Shown in pieces: positions 37,623 to 47,154 of a stretch of DNA of 53,711 nucleotides. The notes below the pieces were generated by a model. The model did not search any database. It was not told where the DNA came from and worked only from the letters and a program-made list of their open reading frames with translations. Source of the stretch: Xanthomonas cissicola (GTDB lineage: Bacteria > Pseudomonadota > Gammaproteobacteria > Xanthomonadales > Xanthomonadaceae); assembly GCF_008801575.1 (NCBI RefSeq), contig NZ_VZPL01000030.1, forward strand, positions 1 through 53,711, written 5' to 3'. Position 1 is the stretch's first letter. Each line of letters opens with the position of its first letter. Made by a program: the position numbers and the translations under genes.

Positions 37623-37975
37623 GGAGGGACGACGCAGCTAGGGGATCACATGCAAGCATGGGCAGTGGTGACGGCAATGGCAATCACCCGAAATGGTCAC
37701 TGATGGCCACGACAGCGCGCAGACGCCAGGCAGGCGTACGCGAGCGAACGCTGCTGCCGGTCAGACGTACCCAGCTGCTTTGAAGACCGCACGCGCTCAG
37801 CGTGAGGACATCCAGCACGCGAATAACGGAGCGGGCAGTCGTCAGGCCGGGGGCAACCGTACATGGCAAACGAAGGTAGGTGTAGCGCATCTCGCACGGA
37901 GCAACGCCCGTGCGCGTCCGGCAACTGCACGGGCGTTTTGTGCGCTGCCCAGTCAATCGAGCCCAAGCATGTGCC
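37623..37975. other. Intergenic region with repeat motif and hairpin
   Basis: These 353 bases lie between two leftward genes. They hold a copy of GCAGTCGTCAG (37835-37845) shared with the REPIN-like element at 9.4 kb, and a hairpin at 37903-37937. There is no convincing gene. Confidence 0.5.
37903..37937. terminator. Hairpin downstream of alkB
   Basis: A perfect 11-bp inverted repeat (AACGCCCGTGC 37903-37913, partner 37927-37937) is followed by TT on the plus strand. It lies 38 bases past the leftward alkB stop. The A/T flanks fit a bidirectional intrinsic terminator. Confidence 0.6.
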
Positions 37976-38605
37976 TTACGACTGCACAGGCTCCCAATGT
38001 GGGCCATGCTGCCCGGCCGCCATGCGCTGGGCCGGGCGCACGCGAAACACCACACTGATGCGCTCGCCCACCGCACGCGTGCTCTTGGCAATACCGTGCA
38101 CGTGCGTGTGTTGCGAGGCGTGGCTCATCGCCAGCAGGCTCCCCGGTGCCAGCTCCAGCGCAACTGCCCGCGTGCTGCCGTCCTTGGCGCGCAGTTGCAT
38201 CCGGCGCGGTGTACCCAGCGACAGCAGCGCGATGGGGTGCGGTGCCACCAGCGTGTGTAGCGCGTCGTGATGCATTGCCACGCTGTCGCGCCCATCGCGG
38301 TACAGGTTCAAGCCCACTGCGTTGTACGGCGCCGGGAGCACCGCCTGCACCGCATCGAGCAAGCGCTGCAGCGGCAACCCCGCAGGCAATGCATCATCCA
38401 ACCGATACGAGGCCAGCAGGCGCGGCACGTCCACCACCCGGTCGTACATTTCGCGGCGCTGGCTGCGCCAATCGGCGCCATCGCGCAATGCGTCGAACGC
38501 CTCCTGCGCCAGTGCAGGCGGCAGCAGCTGCGGCCAATAGCACACGCCGCCTTGCTGGTCGTGCAGCACCTGCAGCGGTGCGATGGGAGCGTTGAACAAA
38601 TCCAT
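37976..38605 (-). CDS. alkB: AlkB-type 2-oxoglutarate/Fe(II) dioxygenase (DNA alkylation repair)
   Basis: The product is 209 residues. The AlkB core is visible: YNAVGLNLYRDGRDSVAMHHD (iron-binding HxD), SLGTPRRMQLR, THVHGIAKS (second iron His) and RISVVFR, where the Arg pair binds 2-oxoglutarate. The enzyme removes methyl groups from N1-methyladenine and N3-methylcytosine in DNA or RNA by oxidative demethylation (family knowledge). The N-terminal domain fits AlkB homologues of the short ALKBH2/3-like class common in Xanthomonas rather than the adaptive E. coli AlkB; this is a judgement by eye. No Ada gene is adjacent. It is a single gene. Confidence 0.87.
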   Translation of the reverse strand: MDLFNAPIAPLQVLHDQQGGVCYWPQLLPPALAQEAFDALRDGADWRSQRREMYDRVVDVPRLLASYRLDDALPAGLPLQRLLDAVQAVLPAPYNAVGLNLYRDGRDSVAMHHDALHTLVAPHPIALLSLGTPRRMQLRAKDGSTRAVALELAPGSLLAMSHASQHTHVHGIAKSTRAVGERISVVFRVRPAQRMAAGQHGPHWEPVQS

Positions 38606-38766
38606 CAGCCCGCTATGCGGGCGCCTGCAGCCGATTTCAGCGCCACGCTGTCATCACGCATGGCGCCAGCCCGACCAGTTCAGCTTCACGCTGCGGTACG
38701 CAAAGCGCCGCACCGTGTTCACGTACGGCGATCAAGCATGCCTGCTCGTTCTTGTGGAGACATCCC

Positions 38767-39747
38767 ATGCATCGCACCCCTCCTGCCCACGTGGTGATTT
38801 CCGGCGCGTCCAGCGGCATCGGCCAAGCCACTGCAGAAGCATTCGCCGAACAAGGCGCGCGCCTGGTGCTGGCCGCACGCGGCGAAGACGCCCTCGATGC
38901 GGTTGCCGAACGCTGCCGTGCGCGAGGTGCCGAGGTCTTGGTGGTGCCCACCGACGTCAAACATGCCGAACAGGTCGAGGCACTGGCGACCAGCGCGCAG
39001 AGTTTTCTGGGGCGCATCGACCTGTGGTTCGGCAATGTCGGGGTGGGCGCAGTCGGCAAATTCCATGAGGTACCGATGGAAGCGAGCGCGGCCGTGATCC
39101 ACGCCAACCTGCTCGGTCGCATGCACGACGCCCATGCGGTGATCCCCATCTTCGTCGCACAAGGCCACGGCATCTTCGTCAACATGATCTCGTCGGGCGG
39201 CTTTGCATCCACGCCATTTGCGGCGGCGTACGGCGCCAGCAAATTCGGGCAACGCGGCTTTTCCGAAGCGTTGCGCGCCGAGTTGAGCGACTACCCGCAC
39301 ATCCACGTGTGCGACGTGTACCCGTACTTCGTGGATACGCCGGGCCTGCGCCATGGTGCCAATTACGTGGGCCGCCGCATCAGCGGGCCACCGCTGATGC
39401 TGGACACCCGCACCGTCGCGGCGGCTGTCGTGCGCCTGCTGGACCGGCCACGCAACACGGTGGTGTTGGGCACTGCCGTCCATGCGATGCGCCTAGGCCA
39501 TGCGCTGGCGCCGCAGGCCCTGGCACGCGCCATGTACCGCTTCTTCGACCGTTATTTTGCGCAGGCACCCCGGGTGGCGCGTTCCACCGGCAATGTGTTC
39601 GCAGCACCCAGCATGGCCGGCGGCATCGACGGTGGCTACCGGCGGCGCCCCAGGTTGCGCGCACGTTCTACACGCGACAAGGTGTTGATCGGTGCGGCCG
39701 CTGCAGCAGTGACGGGCTTGGCGGTGCTGGCTTTACGACGCAGGTGA
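38767..39747 (+). CDS. SDR-family oxidoreductase with C-terminal membrane tail
   Basis: The product is 326 residues. The Rossmann motif is ISGASSGIGQATAEAFAEQG, NNAG is replaced by GNVGVGA, and the catalytic YxxxK sits in AAYGASKFGQRG. Beyond the core, about 60 extra residues end in a hydrophobic stretch (IGAAAAAVTGLAVLALRRR), suggesting membrane anchoring. The substrate is unknown. ATG 38767 has GGAG upstream; the frame from 38752 adds five residues without a site. It is a single gene between leftward alkB and the GH92 gene. Confidence 0.87.
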   Translation: MHRTPPAHVVISGASSGIGQATAEAFAEQGARLVLAARGEDALDAVAERCRARGAEVLVVPTDVKHAEQVEALATSAQSFLGRIDLWFGNVGVGAVGKFHEVPMEASAAVIHANLLGRMHDAHAVIPIFVAQGHGIFVNMISSGGFASTPFAAAYGASKFGQRGFSEALRAELSDYPHIHVCDVYPYFVDTPGLRHGANYVGRRISGPPLMLDTRTVAAAVVRLLDRPRNTVVLGTAVHAMRLGHALAPQALARAMYRFFDRYFAQAPRVARSTGNVFAAPSMAGGIDGGYRRRPRLRARSTRDKVLIGAAAAAVTGLAVLALRRR

Positions 39748-40021
39748 GTCCCCGAGGTCCGCGGTTGCAGTGGCGACAGTGGCGCGCTCTTGCCAGCGAT
39801 TTCCAGACGCTGCGGCAAGGTGGGAAGCAGACGGGCCTCAATGCGACACGACAGCGGCGAGCGTGCGCGCCACTGTGCATGCCGATGGGCCACACCTCGA
39901 TGACGACGCGTCTGCTCAGCGAACCCAACCATGACGGCGATGGCCATCGCACATCCTCAGGTGTGGCGCGCCCACGCGGCTGTGCTACGGTCCGGCGCTG
40001 CATCCGCCTGGAGCACTCTGC

Positions 40022-42376
40022 ATGCCGTCTCGCTTGATCGTCCCACATCGGGCTCGTTGGCTGGCAGCGCTTGCGGCCGTCATCGCCGTTTTCGGCAACG
40101 CCGCGCCGCGCACGCCTGCAATTGCCTTCGACGCAGTCGACCCGTTCATTGGCACCGGTGGCGAAGGCCACACCTATCCTGGTGCCACGGTGCCGTTCGG
40201 CATGGTGCAGCTGAGCCCGGATACGCAAATCAAGCCGCGCAAGGACGCCTATGGCTGGGCGGCCGGCTACCGGCATAGCGACACCACCATCGTCGGGTTC
40301 TCGCACACGCATTTTTCCGGTTCCGGGCATTCGGATCTGGGCGACATCCTGCTGATGCCGCAAGCTGGCGACATCAAACTCGAACGCGGGGATGCCAGCA
40401 AGCCGGGCAGCGGCTATACCGCGCAGTTCGACCACACCAGCGAACAGGCGCAGCCCGGCTATTACGCCGTGACCTTGAACGACCGCAATATCCGCGCCGA
40501 ACTCACTGCCAGCGCGCGTGTGGGCGTGCATCGCTATCGGTTCCCGAAAGGCACGCCGGCGCATGTGCTGGTCGACCTGCGCACCAGCCTGTACGACTAC
40601 CCTGGCAAGGTGCAGTGGTCGCGGCTGCGTGTGCGCAGCGATGGCACGGTGACCGGCTTTCGCGAAACACGCGGTTGGGCGCCCGGCCGGCAGTTGTATT
40701 TCGCCATGCGCTTCTCGCGCCCGCTCACTGCCACGCAACTCCATGACACCGAACAGGACATCCCGTACAAGGGCTTTCCACCGCCGGGCGAGAAGAATCC
40801 TGCGCAGCGCGCGCAGATCGAAGGCCGGCAACTGGTCGGTGTGTTCGATGTAGCCAACGACGGCACACCGCTGGTGGTGAAGGTGGCGCTCTCGCCGGTC
40901 AGCGAGGCCGGTGCCATCGCCAACCTCGATGCCGAAGTGCCTGGCTTCGATTTCGATCGCGTCCGCGCCGATGCACGCGCGCAATGGACGCAGGCGCTGT
41001 CGGCGATCGATGCACAGGGCACCACGCAACAACGCACCCAGCTCTACACCGCGCTATATCACACCCTGCTCGGGCCTACGCTGTTCATGGACAGCGACGG
41101 CCGCTACCGCGGGCCAGACAACGCGGTGCATCAAGCGACTGGCTGGACCAACTATTCCACCTTCTCGCTGTGGGATACCTACCGCGCCTTGCATCCGCTG
41201 CTCACCCTGGTGCAGCCAGCGCAACGCAGCAGCGATGTGGTCAATTCGCTGCTCGCCTCGCGTCGCGAAAGCGCCTACGGCATCCTGCCGATATGGGCAT
41301 TCCACGGCCTGGAAACCTGGTGCATGATCGGCTACCACGCCGTCCCGGTGATTGCGGACGCGTACATGAAAGGCATCGGCGGCTTCGACCCAGATGAGGC
41401 CTTGCAAGCGATGGTCGCCAGCGCCAACTACGGCCCTTACGACGGCATCGCGCAGTATCGCGAGCTGGGCTATGTGCCCATCGACGAAGAAGGCGAAGCC
41501 GCATCCAAGACGCTGGAATACGCCTTCGACGACTGGCCCATCGCGCGCATGGCCGACAGGCTCGGCAAGGCCGAGATTGCCGCCGAGTTCACCAAGCGTG
41601 CCGGCAACTGGAAGCACGCCTTCGACCCGGCCACCGGCTACATGCGCGCGCGCACCCGCGCCGGCAACTTCCGCGAGCCGTTCGACCCATCTGCCAGCGG
41701 CTACGGCAGCGACTACACCGAAGGCAATGCGTGGCAATACTCCTGGTACGTGCCGCAGGACGTGGCCGGCCTGGCTGCCGCGCATGGCGGCGAGGACACA
41801 TTGCTTGCCCGGCTGGATGCGGTGTTCGATGCCAAGGTGGCCCCGAAGGTCTTCGAGCATATGGAAGACATCACCGGCCTGATCGGCTGGTACGCGCATG
41901 GCAACGAACCCAGCCACCACGTTGCCTATCTGTATGCTTATGCCGGCCAACCGTGGCGCACGCAGGCGCGTCTGACCCAAATCATGCGCAGCCAATATCA
42001 CGCAGGGCCAGAAGGCCTGGCCGGCAACGACGATCTCGGCCAGATGTCGGCGTGGTATGTATTCACCACGCTGGGCTTCTACCCGGTGGCGCCCGGCAGC
42101 AACCAGTACATCATCGGCCGCCCCTTCCTGCCGCGCGCCACGCTCAACCTGCCCAATGGCAAACGCTTCTCGATCATCGCCGAAGGCTTGAGCGATGCAC
42201 GCAGCTACGTGGGCAGCGCCACGCTCAACGGCAAACCGTTGACCCGCGCTTACGTGACACACGAACAAATCCTGGCAGGCGGCGAACTGCGTTTCCGTAT
42301 GCAGGCGACACCGAATCAGCAGTGGGCGACCGACCCAGCGCAGCGGCCGTATTCGATGTCGGCGCAGGTGCAATAA
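40022..42376 (+). CDS. GH92 alpha-mannosidase, exported
   Basis: This 784-residue exo-acting enzyme has signal-like MPSRLIVPHRARWLAALAAV, then the GH92 hallmarks: DPFIGTGGEGHTYPGATVPFG, GFSHTHFSGSGHSD, TYRALHPLLTLVQP, GSDYTEGNAWQYSWYVPQD and GNDDLGQMSAWYVFTTLGFYP. The region EGNAWQYSW to GNDDLGQMS carries the calcium and catalytic residues in the family. GH92 enzymes remove alpha-mannose from N-glycans or mannans using calcium (family knowledge). In a plant pathogen this would serve host glycoprotein breakdown. No other N-glycan genes are beside it. Confidence 0.93.
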   Translation: MPSRLIVPHRARWLAALAAVIAVFGNAAPRTPAIAFDAVDPFIGTGGEGHTYPGATVPFGMVQLSPDTQIKPRKDAYGWAAGYRHSDTTIVGFSHTHFSGSGHSDLGDILLMPQAGDIKLERGDASKPGSGYTAQFDHTSEQAQPGYYAVTLNDRNIRAELTASARVGVHRYRFPKGTPAHVLVDLRTSLYDYPGKVQWSRLRVRSDGTVTGFRETRGWAPGRQLYFAMRFSRPLTATQLHDTEQDIPYKGFPPPGEKNPAQRAQIEGRQLVGVFDVANDGTPLVVKVALSPVSEAGAIANLDAEVPGFDFDRVRADARAQWTQALSAIDAQGTTQQRTQLYTALYHTLLGPTLFMDSDGRYRGPDNAVHQATGWTNYSTFSLWDTYRALHPLLTLVQPAQRSSDVVNSLLASRRESAYGILPIWAFHGLETWCMIGYHAVPVIADAYMKGIGGFDPDEALQAMVASANYGPYDGIAQYRELGYVPIDEEGEAASKTLEYAFDDWPIARMADRLGKAEIAAEFTKRAGNWKHAFDPATGYMRARTRAGNFREPFDPSASGYGSDYTEGNAWQYSWYVPQDVAGLAAAHGGEDTLLARLDAVFDAKVAPKVFEHMEDITGLIGWYAHGNEPSHHVAYLYAYAGQPWRTQARLTQIMRSQYHAGPEGLAGNDDLGQMSAWYVFTTLGFYPVAPGSNQYIIGRPFLPRATLNLPNGKRFSIIAEGLSDARSYVGSATLNGKPLTRAYVTHEQILAGGELRFRMQATPNQQWATDPAQRPYSMSAQVQ

Positions 42377-42808
42377 ATCAGAGCAACTGCGAGATGGAGC
42401 GACCGGGTGATCCTTTAGGGATGCAAGTCCGCAGGACATGAGGCGGATGCGCAGGCTCGACCGGACGCTCGCTACGTTTCGTTAGCGGACCCCTGCATTG
42501 GCCTGGCTTACTGCCTCAGTAGTACATCCGCATGCGCAAGCCGCATGGATCGCGCGCCACCACTGCTGGCAGGCTGCCGGCGTGCTCGCGCAGTCGATTC
42601 CTGCACAACCCATGCGCTTGTCTGCCGTTAGTTTCCGAATGCGAGGCCTTCGATGCCGAGGTGATCGCACCACGTGCACCACCGTCACGTATTCACATGA
42701 TGCACAACTTTCGTTCACCGATACGCATCGCCCTGCTTTCCACACTGGCTGCCATCGGTACGCACGACGACTGCGTGCCTGCCCTTCCCCCAATGCAGGA
42801 GCGTGTGC
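42377..42808. other. Intergenic region with structured-RNA candidate
   Basis: These 432 bases lie between two rightward genes. The first 100 bases hold the candidate fold described at 42397-42470. The rest contains no convincing gene; it includes the ribosome binding site AGGAG at 42797-42801 of the next gene. Confidence 0.5.
42397..42470 (+). ncRNA. Candidate structured RNA, three-hairpin multiloop (unidentified)
   Basis: A 74-base segment closes on itself: GAGCGACCGG (42397-42406) pairs with CCGGACGCTC (42461-42470), nine pairs around one A-A mismatch. Inside are ATCC-TTTAG-GGAT (42410-42422), GTCC-GCA-GGAC (42427-42437) and a short GCG-GATG-CGC (42443-42452). The layout is like a degenerate cloverleaf but lacks a T-loop and anticodon arm, so I do not call a tRNA. 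It lies 20 bases after the GH92 stop and could instead be that gene's 3' end structure. Confidence 0.35.
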
Positions 42809-43711
42809 ATGTCCAGCACCAAGAATCAGTATGAAATGCAGAACCCGTTGACCCAGTTTCCCCAGCCGCAATTTCCGGAACAAACCCAGCAGGCGCCGGG
42901 GACCATCCATGCACTGCAGCCCAAGGCAGACCACGGCGAGCAGAGCTACAAGGGCTTTGGTCGTCTGCAGGGCCGCAAGGCACTGATCACCGGCGCAGAC
43001 TCCGGCATCGGGCGCGCCACCGCCATTGCTTTCGCACGCGAAGGTGCCGATATCGTGCTCAATTATCTGCCTGAAGAAGAACAGGACGCAGCCGAGGTGG
43101 TGCAACTGATCCAGGCAGAAGGGCGCAAAGCCATCAGCGTTCCGGGCGACCTCAAGAACGAGGCGTTTTGCACCGAACTGGTGGACCGTGCGGTGAAGGA
43201 GCTTGGCGGCCTGGACGTGCTGGTCAATATCGCAGGCAAACAGACCGCCGTGAAAGACATCGCAGACATCACCACCGAGCAGTTCGACGCCACCTACAAG
43301 ACCAACGTCTATGCGATGTTCTGGCTGTGCAAGGCCGCCATCCCGCATCTGCCGCCGGGCGCATCCATCATCAACACCGGTTCGATCCAGTCGTACCAGC
43401 CCTCGCCTACACTGCTCGACTACGCCTCCACGAAGGCGGCCATCGTCAACTTCACCAAGGGGCTGGCGCAGCAGATCGCCGAGAAAGGGATCCGCGTCAA
43501 TGCAGTCGCGCCCGGCCCGGTATGGACGCCGCTGCAGCCCAGCGGTGGTCAGCCGCCGGAGAAGATTCCCGATTTCGGCTCTGAAACGCCGCTCAAGCGC
43601 GCCGGCCAGCCGGTAGAAATGGCGCCGCTTTACGTGATTCTGGCATCGCAGGAATCGAGCTACGTCACTGGCGAAGTGTTCGGTGCCACCGGCGGCCTGC
43701 TGCTGTCTTGA
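42809..43711 (+). CDS. SDR-family oxidoreductase (YghA/general-stress type)
   Basis: The product is 300 residues. [22 protein letters not shown] is the coenzyme motif, VNIAGKQ replaces NNAG, and catalytic residues lie in [19 protein letters not shown]. The N-terminal extension rich in Gln/Pro and the order of motifs fit the YghA/YdaD-type NADP-dependent SDR group linked to stress (family knowledge). AGGAG stands 7 bases before ATG 42809, deciding the start. The stop TGA overlaps the TTG start of the GH15 gene, so the two form one translational unit. Confidence 0.9.
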   Translation: MSSTKNQYEMQNPLTQFPQPQFPEQTQQAPGTIHALQPKADHGEQSYKGFGRLQGRKALITGADSGIGRATAIAFAREGADIVLNYLPEEEQDAAEVVQLIQAEGRKAISVPGDLKNEAFCTELVDRAVKELGGLDVLVNIAGKQTAVKDIADITTEQFDATYKTNVYAMFWLCKAAIPHLPPGASIINTGSIQSYQPSPTLLDYASTKAAIVNFTKGLAQQIAEKGIRVNAVAPGPVWTPLQPSGGQPPEKIPDFGSETPLKRAGQPVEMAPLYVILASQESSYVTGEVFGATGGLLLS

Positions 43712-45513
43712 GTCGCACCGGCGCCGACTTCCAACGCGATGCCACCGGCACCTTGCCGATTGCTGCGTACGCGGCGATCGGCGACGGGCGCACGGTGGCG
43801 TTATGCGGTGCGGACGGCAGCATCGACTGGTGGTGCGTGCCAAAAATGGACTCGCCGCCGTTGTTCGATCGTCTATTGGATGCAGGCGAAGGCGGCTATT
43901 TCGCCCTCACGCCGCAACAGCTGCAGCATGTACAGCGCCGATACCGCGACGGCAGCAATATTCTCGAAACGACCTTCACCACCGCAACCGGCAGCGCACG
44001 TCTGACTGAGTCGCTCAACAGCGGCGAAGCCGGCCGGCTGCCGTGGTCGGAACTTGCGCGACGCATCGAAGGCATCGAAGGCAGCGTGGTCTTCGACCTG
44101 ATCTACCGGCCCGGCACCCGTGCCGGCGAAGCCACGCCCTGGCAAAGCGAGACGCCGAACGGCCGTGTGCATCACGTCGGCCCGCTCATGACCATGCTGC
44201 GCTACGACAAGGATGCAGCGCAGCTGTTGCAGTGCGACGACCGCGGCGTGCACGCCACGCTGGCGATCGGCGCAGGCGACACACAGGTGGTCGCGTTGCT
44301 GGCCGCCGAAGAAGATGCGCTACCGGTGCCCGCACTGGAAGACATCGGTGGGCGCATCGAGCGCAGCGACCAGGAGTGGCGCGAATGGAGCGGCAACCTG
44401 TCCTACGCCAATGGTTACCACGATGCGGTCGTGCGCTCTGCGCTGGCGCTCAAGTTCCTGTGGTTTTCGCCGACGGGCGCCATCGCCGCCGCGGTCACCA
44501 CGTCATTGCCAGAGCAGATTGGCGCAAATGGCAATTGGGATTATCGCTATGCGTGGGTCCGCGATGCCGCCTACACCACCAAGGCCTTCCTGCGCGTAGG
44601 CGCATTGGCCGATGCCAAGGCTGCGTTTAGCTGGTTGATGCGCACCATCCGCCAGCATCGGCCAGGCGTGCGCCCCTGCTACACCCTGGAAGGCGCGTTG
44701 GTGCCCGACGAGCGCGTGATCGATCTTCCCGGCTACTGCAATACGCGCCCGGTGCGCGTCGGCAACACCGCCAGCAACCAGCTGCAGCTGTGCCTGTACG
44801 GCGACATCTTCGAAATGGCCGCGCGCTTTCTCGATGCCGGCCATATCCTGGACCAGGAAACCGCACGCCAGTTGTTCGAGCTCGGCAACGAATGCGCAAA
44901 CACCTGGATGCGCAAGGACGCCGGCTTCTGGGAACTGGAAGCCGCCGAGCATTACACCATGTCCAAAGTGGAATGCTGGCTGGCGCTGCGCCGCGCCAGC
45001 GAGCTGGCCAAGGCCGGCCATCTCTCCACCGCGATGCTGCCACGCTGGGAGCGCGAACAGGTGCGCATTCTCGCGTGGATCGATGTGCACTGCTGGTCCG
45101 ACACCAAGCAGGCTTACACCTTCTACGCGGGCACCGACGACCTGGACGCGAGCCTGCTGTTGGCCTCGCGCTTTGGGTTGGGCGGGCCGCGCCGCGAGCG
45201 CATGATCGCCACCCGCGATGCCATTGCCTCAGAACTCGGCAGCGATGCATTGCTGCACCGCTACAGTGGCATGCAACAACGCGAAGGGGCATTTATTGCC
45301 TGCTCGTTCTGGCTGGTGGAAGCCTATGGCCTGCTCAGCGAGCGTGCCGAAGCCAGGCGCTTGTTCGAGCAGTTGCTGGAGCAGTTGGGCAACGATGTCG
45401 CACTGATGCCCGAGATGCTGGACACGAGCACGCGCGCCGCCCTGGGCAACGTACCGCAAGGCTTGAGCCACCTCGCGCTGATCCACGCAGCGCTAGCCGT
45501 GGATGGCGAATAA
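43708..45513 (+). CDS. GH15-family glucoamylase/trehalase-like enzyme
   Basis: The product is 601 residues starting at TTG 43708 (overlap TTGA with the SDR stop); no in-frame ATG gives the family start, since the conserved [18 protein letters not shown] begins only about 17 residues in. The (alpha/alpha)6 barrel motifs are clear: [59 protein letters not shown] and [15 protein letters not shown]. Such cytoplasmic bacterial GH15 proteins hydrolyse alpha-glucosides or trehalose (family knowledge); the substrate is not fixed here. It has no signal peptide, which suggests intracellular trehalose or glycan use under stress alongside the SDR (inference). Confidence 0.9.
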   Translation: MSRTGADFQRDATGTLPIAAYAAIGDGRTVALCGADGSIDWWCVPKMDSPPLFDRLLDAGEGGYFALTPQQLQHVQRRYRDGSNILETTFTTATGSARLTESLNSGEAGRLPWSELARRIEGIEGSVVFDLIYRPGTRAGEATPWQSETPNGRVHHVGPLMTMLRYDKDAAQLLQCDDRGVHATLAIGAGDTQVVALLAAEEDALPVPALEDIGGRIERSDQEWREWSGNLSYANGYHDAVVRSALALKFLWFSPTGAIAAAVTTSLPEQIGANGNWDYRYAWVRDAAYTTKAFLRVGALADAKAAFSWLMRTIRQHRPGVRPCYTLEGALVPDERVIDLPGYCNTRPVRVGNTASNQLQLCLYGDIFEMAARFLDAGHILDQETARQLFELGNECANTWMRKDAGFWELEAAEHYTMSKVECWLALRRASELAKAGHLSTAMLPRWEREQVRILAWIDVHCWSDTKQAYTFYAGTDDLDASLLLASRFGLGGPRRERMIATRDAIASELGSDALLHRYSGMQQREGAFIACSFWLVEAYGLLSERAEARRLFEQLLEQLGNDVALMPEMLDTSTRAALGNVPQGLSHLALIHAALAVDGE

Positions 45514-45560
45514 GCGCAGCGCAGCACCTGTCGCCTTCACCAGGTTGTTATCGCAGCAAA

Positions 45561-45585
45561 CTCCTTCTCCACTCGGCAGAAGGAG
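45561..45585. terminator. Hairpin between convergent GH15 and GH30 genes
   Basis: The perfect 8-bp inverted repeat CTCCTTCT (45561-45568) with AGAAGGAG (45578-45585) has a 9-base loop. It lies between convergent stops at 45513 and 45643, the usual place of a bidirectional terminator. Its sequence resembles the CCTTCTCCC stems in the tandem repeat near 47.3 kb. Confidence 0.5.
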
Positions 45586-45642
45586 CACGCTAGACGGATG
45601 CGGCTGCGCCAGATCGCAGCTCGACCAATTGCGGCAGTTCGC

Positions 45643-47154
45643 TTACTGCGCCAATACCACGGTCTGGATCGCATGCGCCGGAATCTCCAACGTACTGGAT
45701 GCCTCGCCCACATACAGGTTGTAAGCAATCGCAACGTCGCCGGCATTCATGACCACCATGGCCAGGCTGCCATCGGTGTTGAGGAACGCCGTGGTCGCCA
45801 GATTGCTACGGCTGCTGGCTGAGCTGACCCGCCGTGCGCCCGGCCGGATGAATTTGGAAAAGTGGCCGATATACCAATAGCTCGGCGTATAGATCACCTC
45901 GCCCGTGCGCGTATCGGCATGCACCGGCGCAAAGCAGTAATTGCCCACGTGGTTCGGCCCACCATGCTGGTCGAGCAGAATGTTCCAGTCCGTCCAGCCC
46001 ACTGCGCCATGATTGAGGTCGTTGATGATGGCCGTGCCGTAGCGTTCGCCATTGGGCCAATACTGCAATTTGGCCGGGTCGAACTTTTCCACCGCCGCTT
46101 CGGTCAACAGCAAGTGCTTGTCCGGGTACGCCTGCGCAACTGCCGCCACGTTCTCCACCATCGGCTCGAATCCGGCCCAGGTTTCATACCAATGGAAGCC
46201 CATGCCCCATGCATATTTTGCCGCTTCCGGGTCATCGAAGATCACATGCGCGCGATGCACCATCATGTCGCGGTTGTGGTCCCACACGATGATCTTGCGC
46301 TCGCCGTAGCCGGCGCCGGCCATTGTGGGCCCAAGATGATGCTTCAAGAAGTCGCGCTCTTCCTCGGCCGAAAACAGCATCGACTCCCAGGTCTGCACCG
46401 CCATCGGCTCGTTCTGCAGGCTGATGCCCCAGATAGGGATGCCCGCTTTCTCGTACGCGGCAATAAAGCGCGTGTAGTAGCTTGCCCAGGCCTGCGCGTA
46501 CTCGGGCAATAGCTTGCCGCCCTTGAGCATGGTCTTGCTGTCTTTCATGAAGGCCGGCGCACTCCACGGGCTGGCGAACGTGGTGAGCTTGCCGCCGGCC
46601 GCCGCAATCGCCTGGCGCAACATCGGGATGCGGTACTTGGCGTCGTGCTTGACCGAAAAACTCTTCAGCGCCGCGTCGCCCTCCTTGATGTAGGTGTAGC
46701 TGCCGCTGCTGAAATCCGAGCTATGGATGGTGATACGCGCCAGCGTATAGCCAATGCCCTGCTGCGGATCGTAGTACGCCGTGAGCAGCGCACGTTGCGC
46801 ACGCTTTGGCAGCTTGGCAAAGGTCTCTGCGCTGGAATCGGTGATCGCGCCACCGATGCCCAACAGTTCCTGAAATTGCCGTTGCGGATTGACGAAGATG
46901 GAGTTTTCTTTTTCGGTCAGCGGATGCCCGTTGGCAGGAGCAGCAGCCGTGCTGACGCGCATCTGCTGCGTGGCGCCTTGAGAACTGGTGTAGACGCGCA
47001 GTGCACCAGTGCTGCTCACCGCTGGCGAGGTCTCATCTACCGCTGTTGGCGTCGCTGCGGATGCAACAGCCGTCGCTGCTGCACTCGCGCTCATCACTGT
47101 GCCCAGCCCCATCCCTAACATCCCCACCACCGACCACGTCATCGCTCGCTTCAC
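45643..47154 (-). CDS. GH30-family glycosidase, exported (glucosylceramidase type)
   Basis: The product is 503 residues with signal peptide-like MKRAMTWSVVGMLGMGLGTV, then a TIM barrel plus beta-sandwich. The acid/base Glu249 lies in SLQNEP and the nucleophile Glu352 in LLLTEAAVE, the family signature. GIGGAITDSSAETFAKLP and THSSDFSS-like TIHSSDFSSGSYTY are also typical. GH30 enzymes split beta-glucosidic or beta-1,6-glucan links, some glucosylceramides (family knowledge). Xanthomonads often hold tandem GH30 copies; only one is here. It ends against the GH15 gene, and its upstream region holds the tandem repeat. Confidence 0.92.
   Translation of the reverse strand: MKRAMTWSVVGMLGMGLGTVMSASAAATAVASAATPTAVDETSPAVSSTGALRVYTSSQGATQQMRVSTAAAPANGHPLTEKENSIFVNPQRQFQELLGIGGAITDSSAETFAKLPKRAQRALLTAYYDPQQGIGYTLARITIHSSDFSSGSYTYIKEGDAALKSFSVKHDAKYRIPMLRQAIAAAGGKLTTFASPWSAPAFMKDSKTMLKGGKLLPEYAQAWASYYTRFIAAYEKAGIPIWGISLQNEPMAVQTWESMLFSAEEERDFLKHHLGPTMAGAGYGERKIIVWDHNRDMMVHRAHVIFDDPEAAKYAWGMGFHWYETWAGFEPMVENVAAVAQAYPDKHLLLTEAAVEKFDPAKLQYWPNGERYGTAIINDLNHGAVGWTDWNILLDQHGGPNHVGNYCFAPVHADTRTGEVIYTPSYWYIGHFSKFIRPGARRVSSASSRSNLATTAFLNTDGSLAMVVMNAGDVAIAYNLYVGEASSTLEIPAHAIQTVVLAQ

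Noticed and set aside
35611..37683. Single 690-residue protein spanning the oxidoreductase and zinc-finger genes
   Set aside because: Most of that frame is a shadow of the oxidoreductase; only its last 101 residues are real, as a separate overlapping gene starting at 35916.
37684..38091. 135-residue minus-strand frame downstream of alkB
   Set aside because: It overlaps alkB out of frame, is Arg/Ala/Cys-rich like other shadows, and spans the hairpin and repeat motif.
42397..42470. tRNA gene
   Set aside because: The outer stem is near 7-9 pairs and the length is 74 bases, but no TTCRA T-loop, anticodon arm or CCA-proximal pattern fits.
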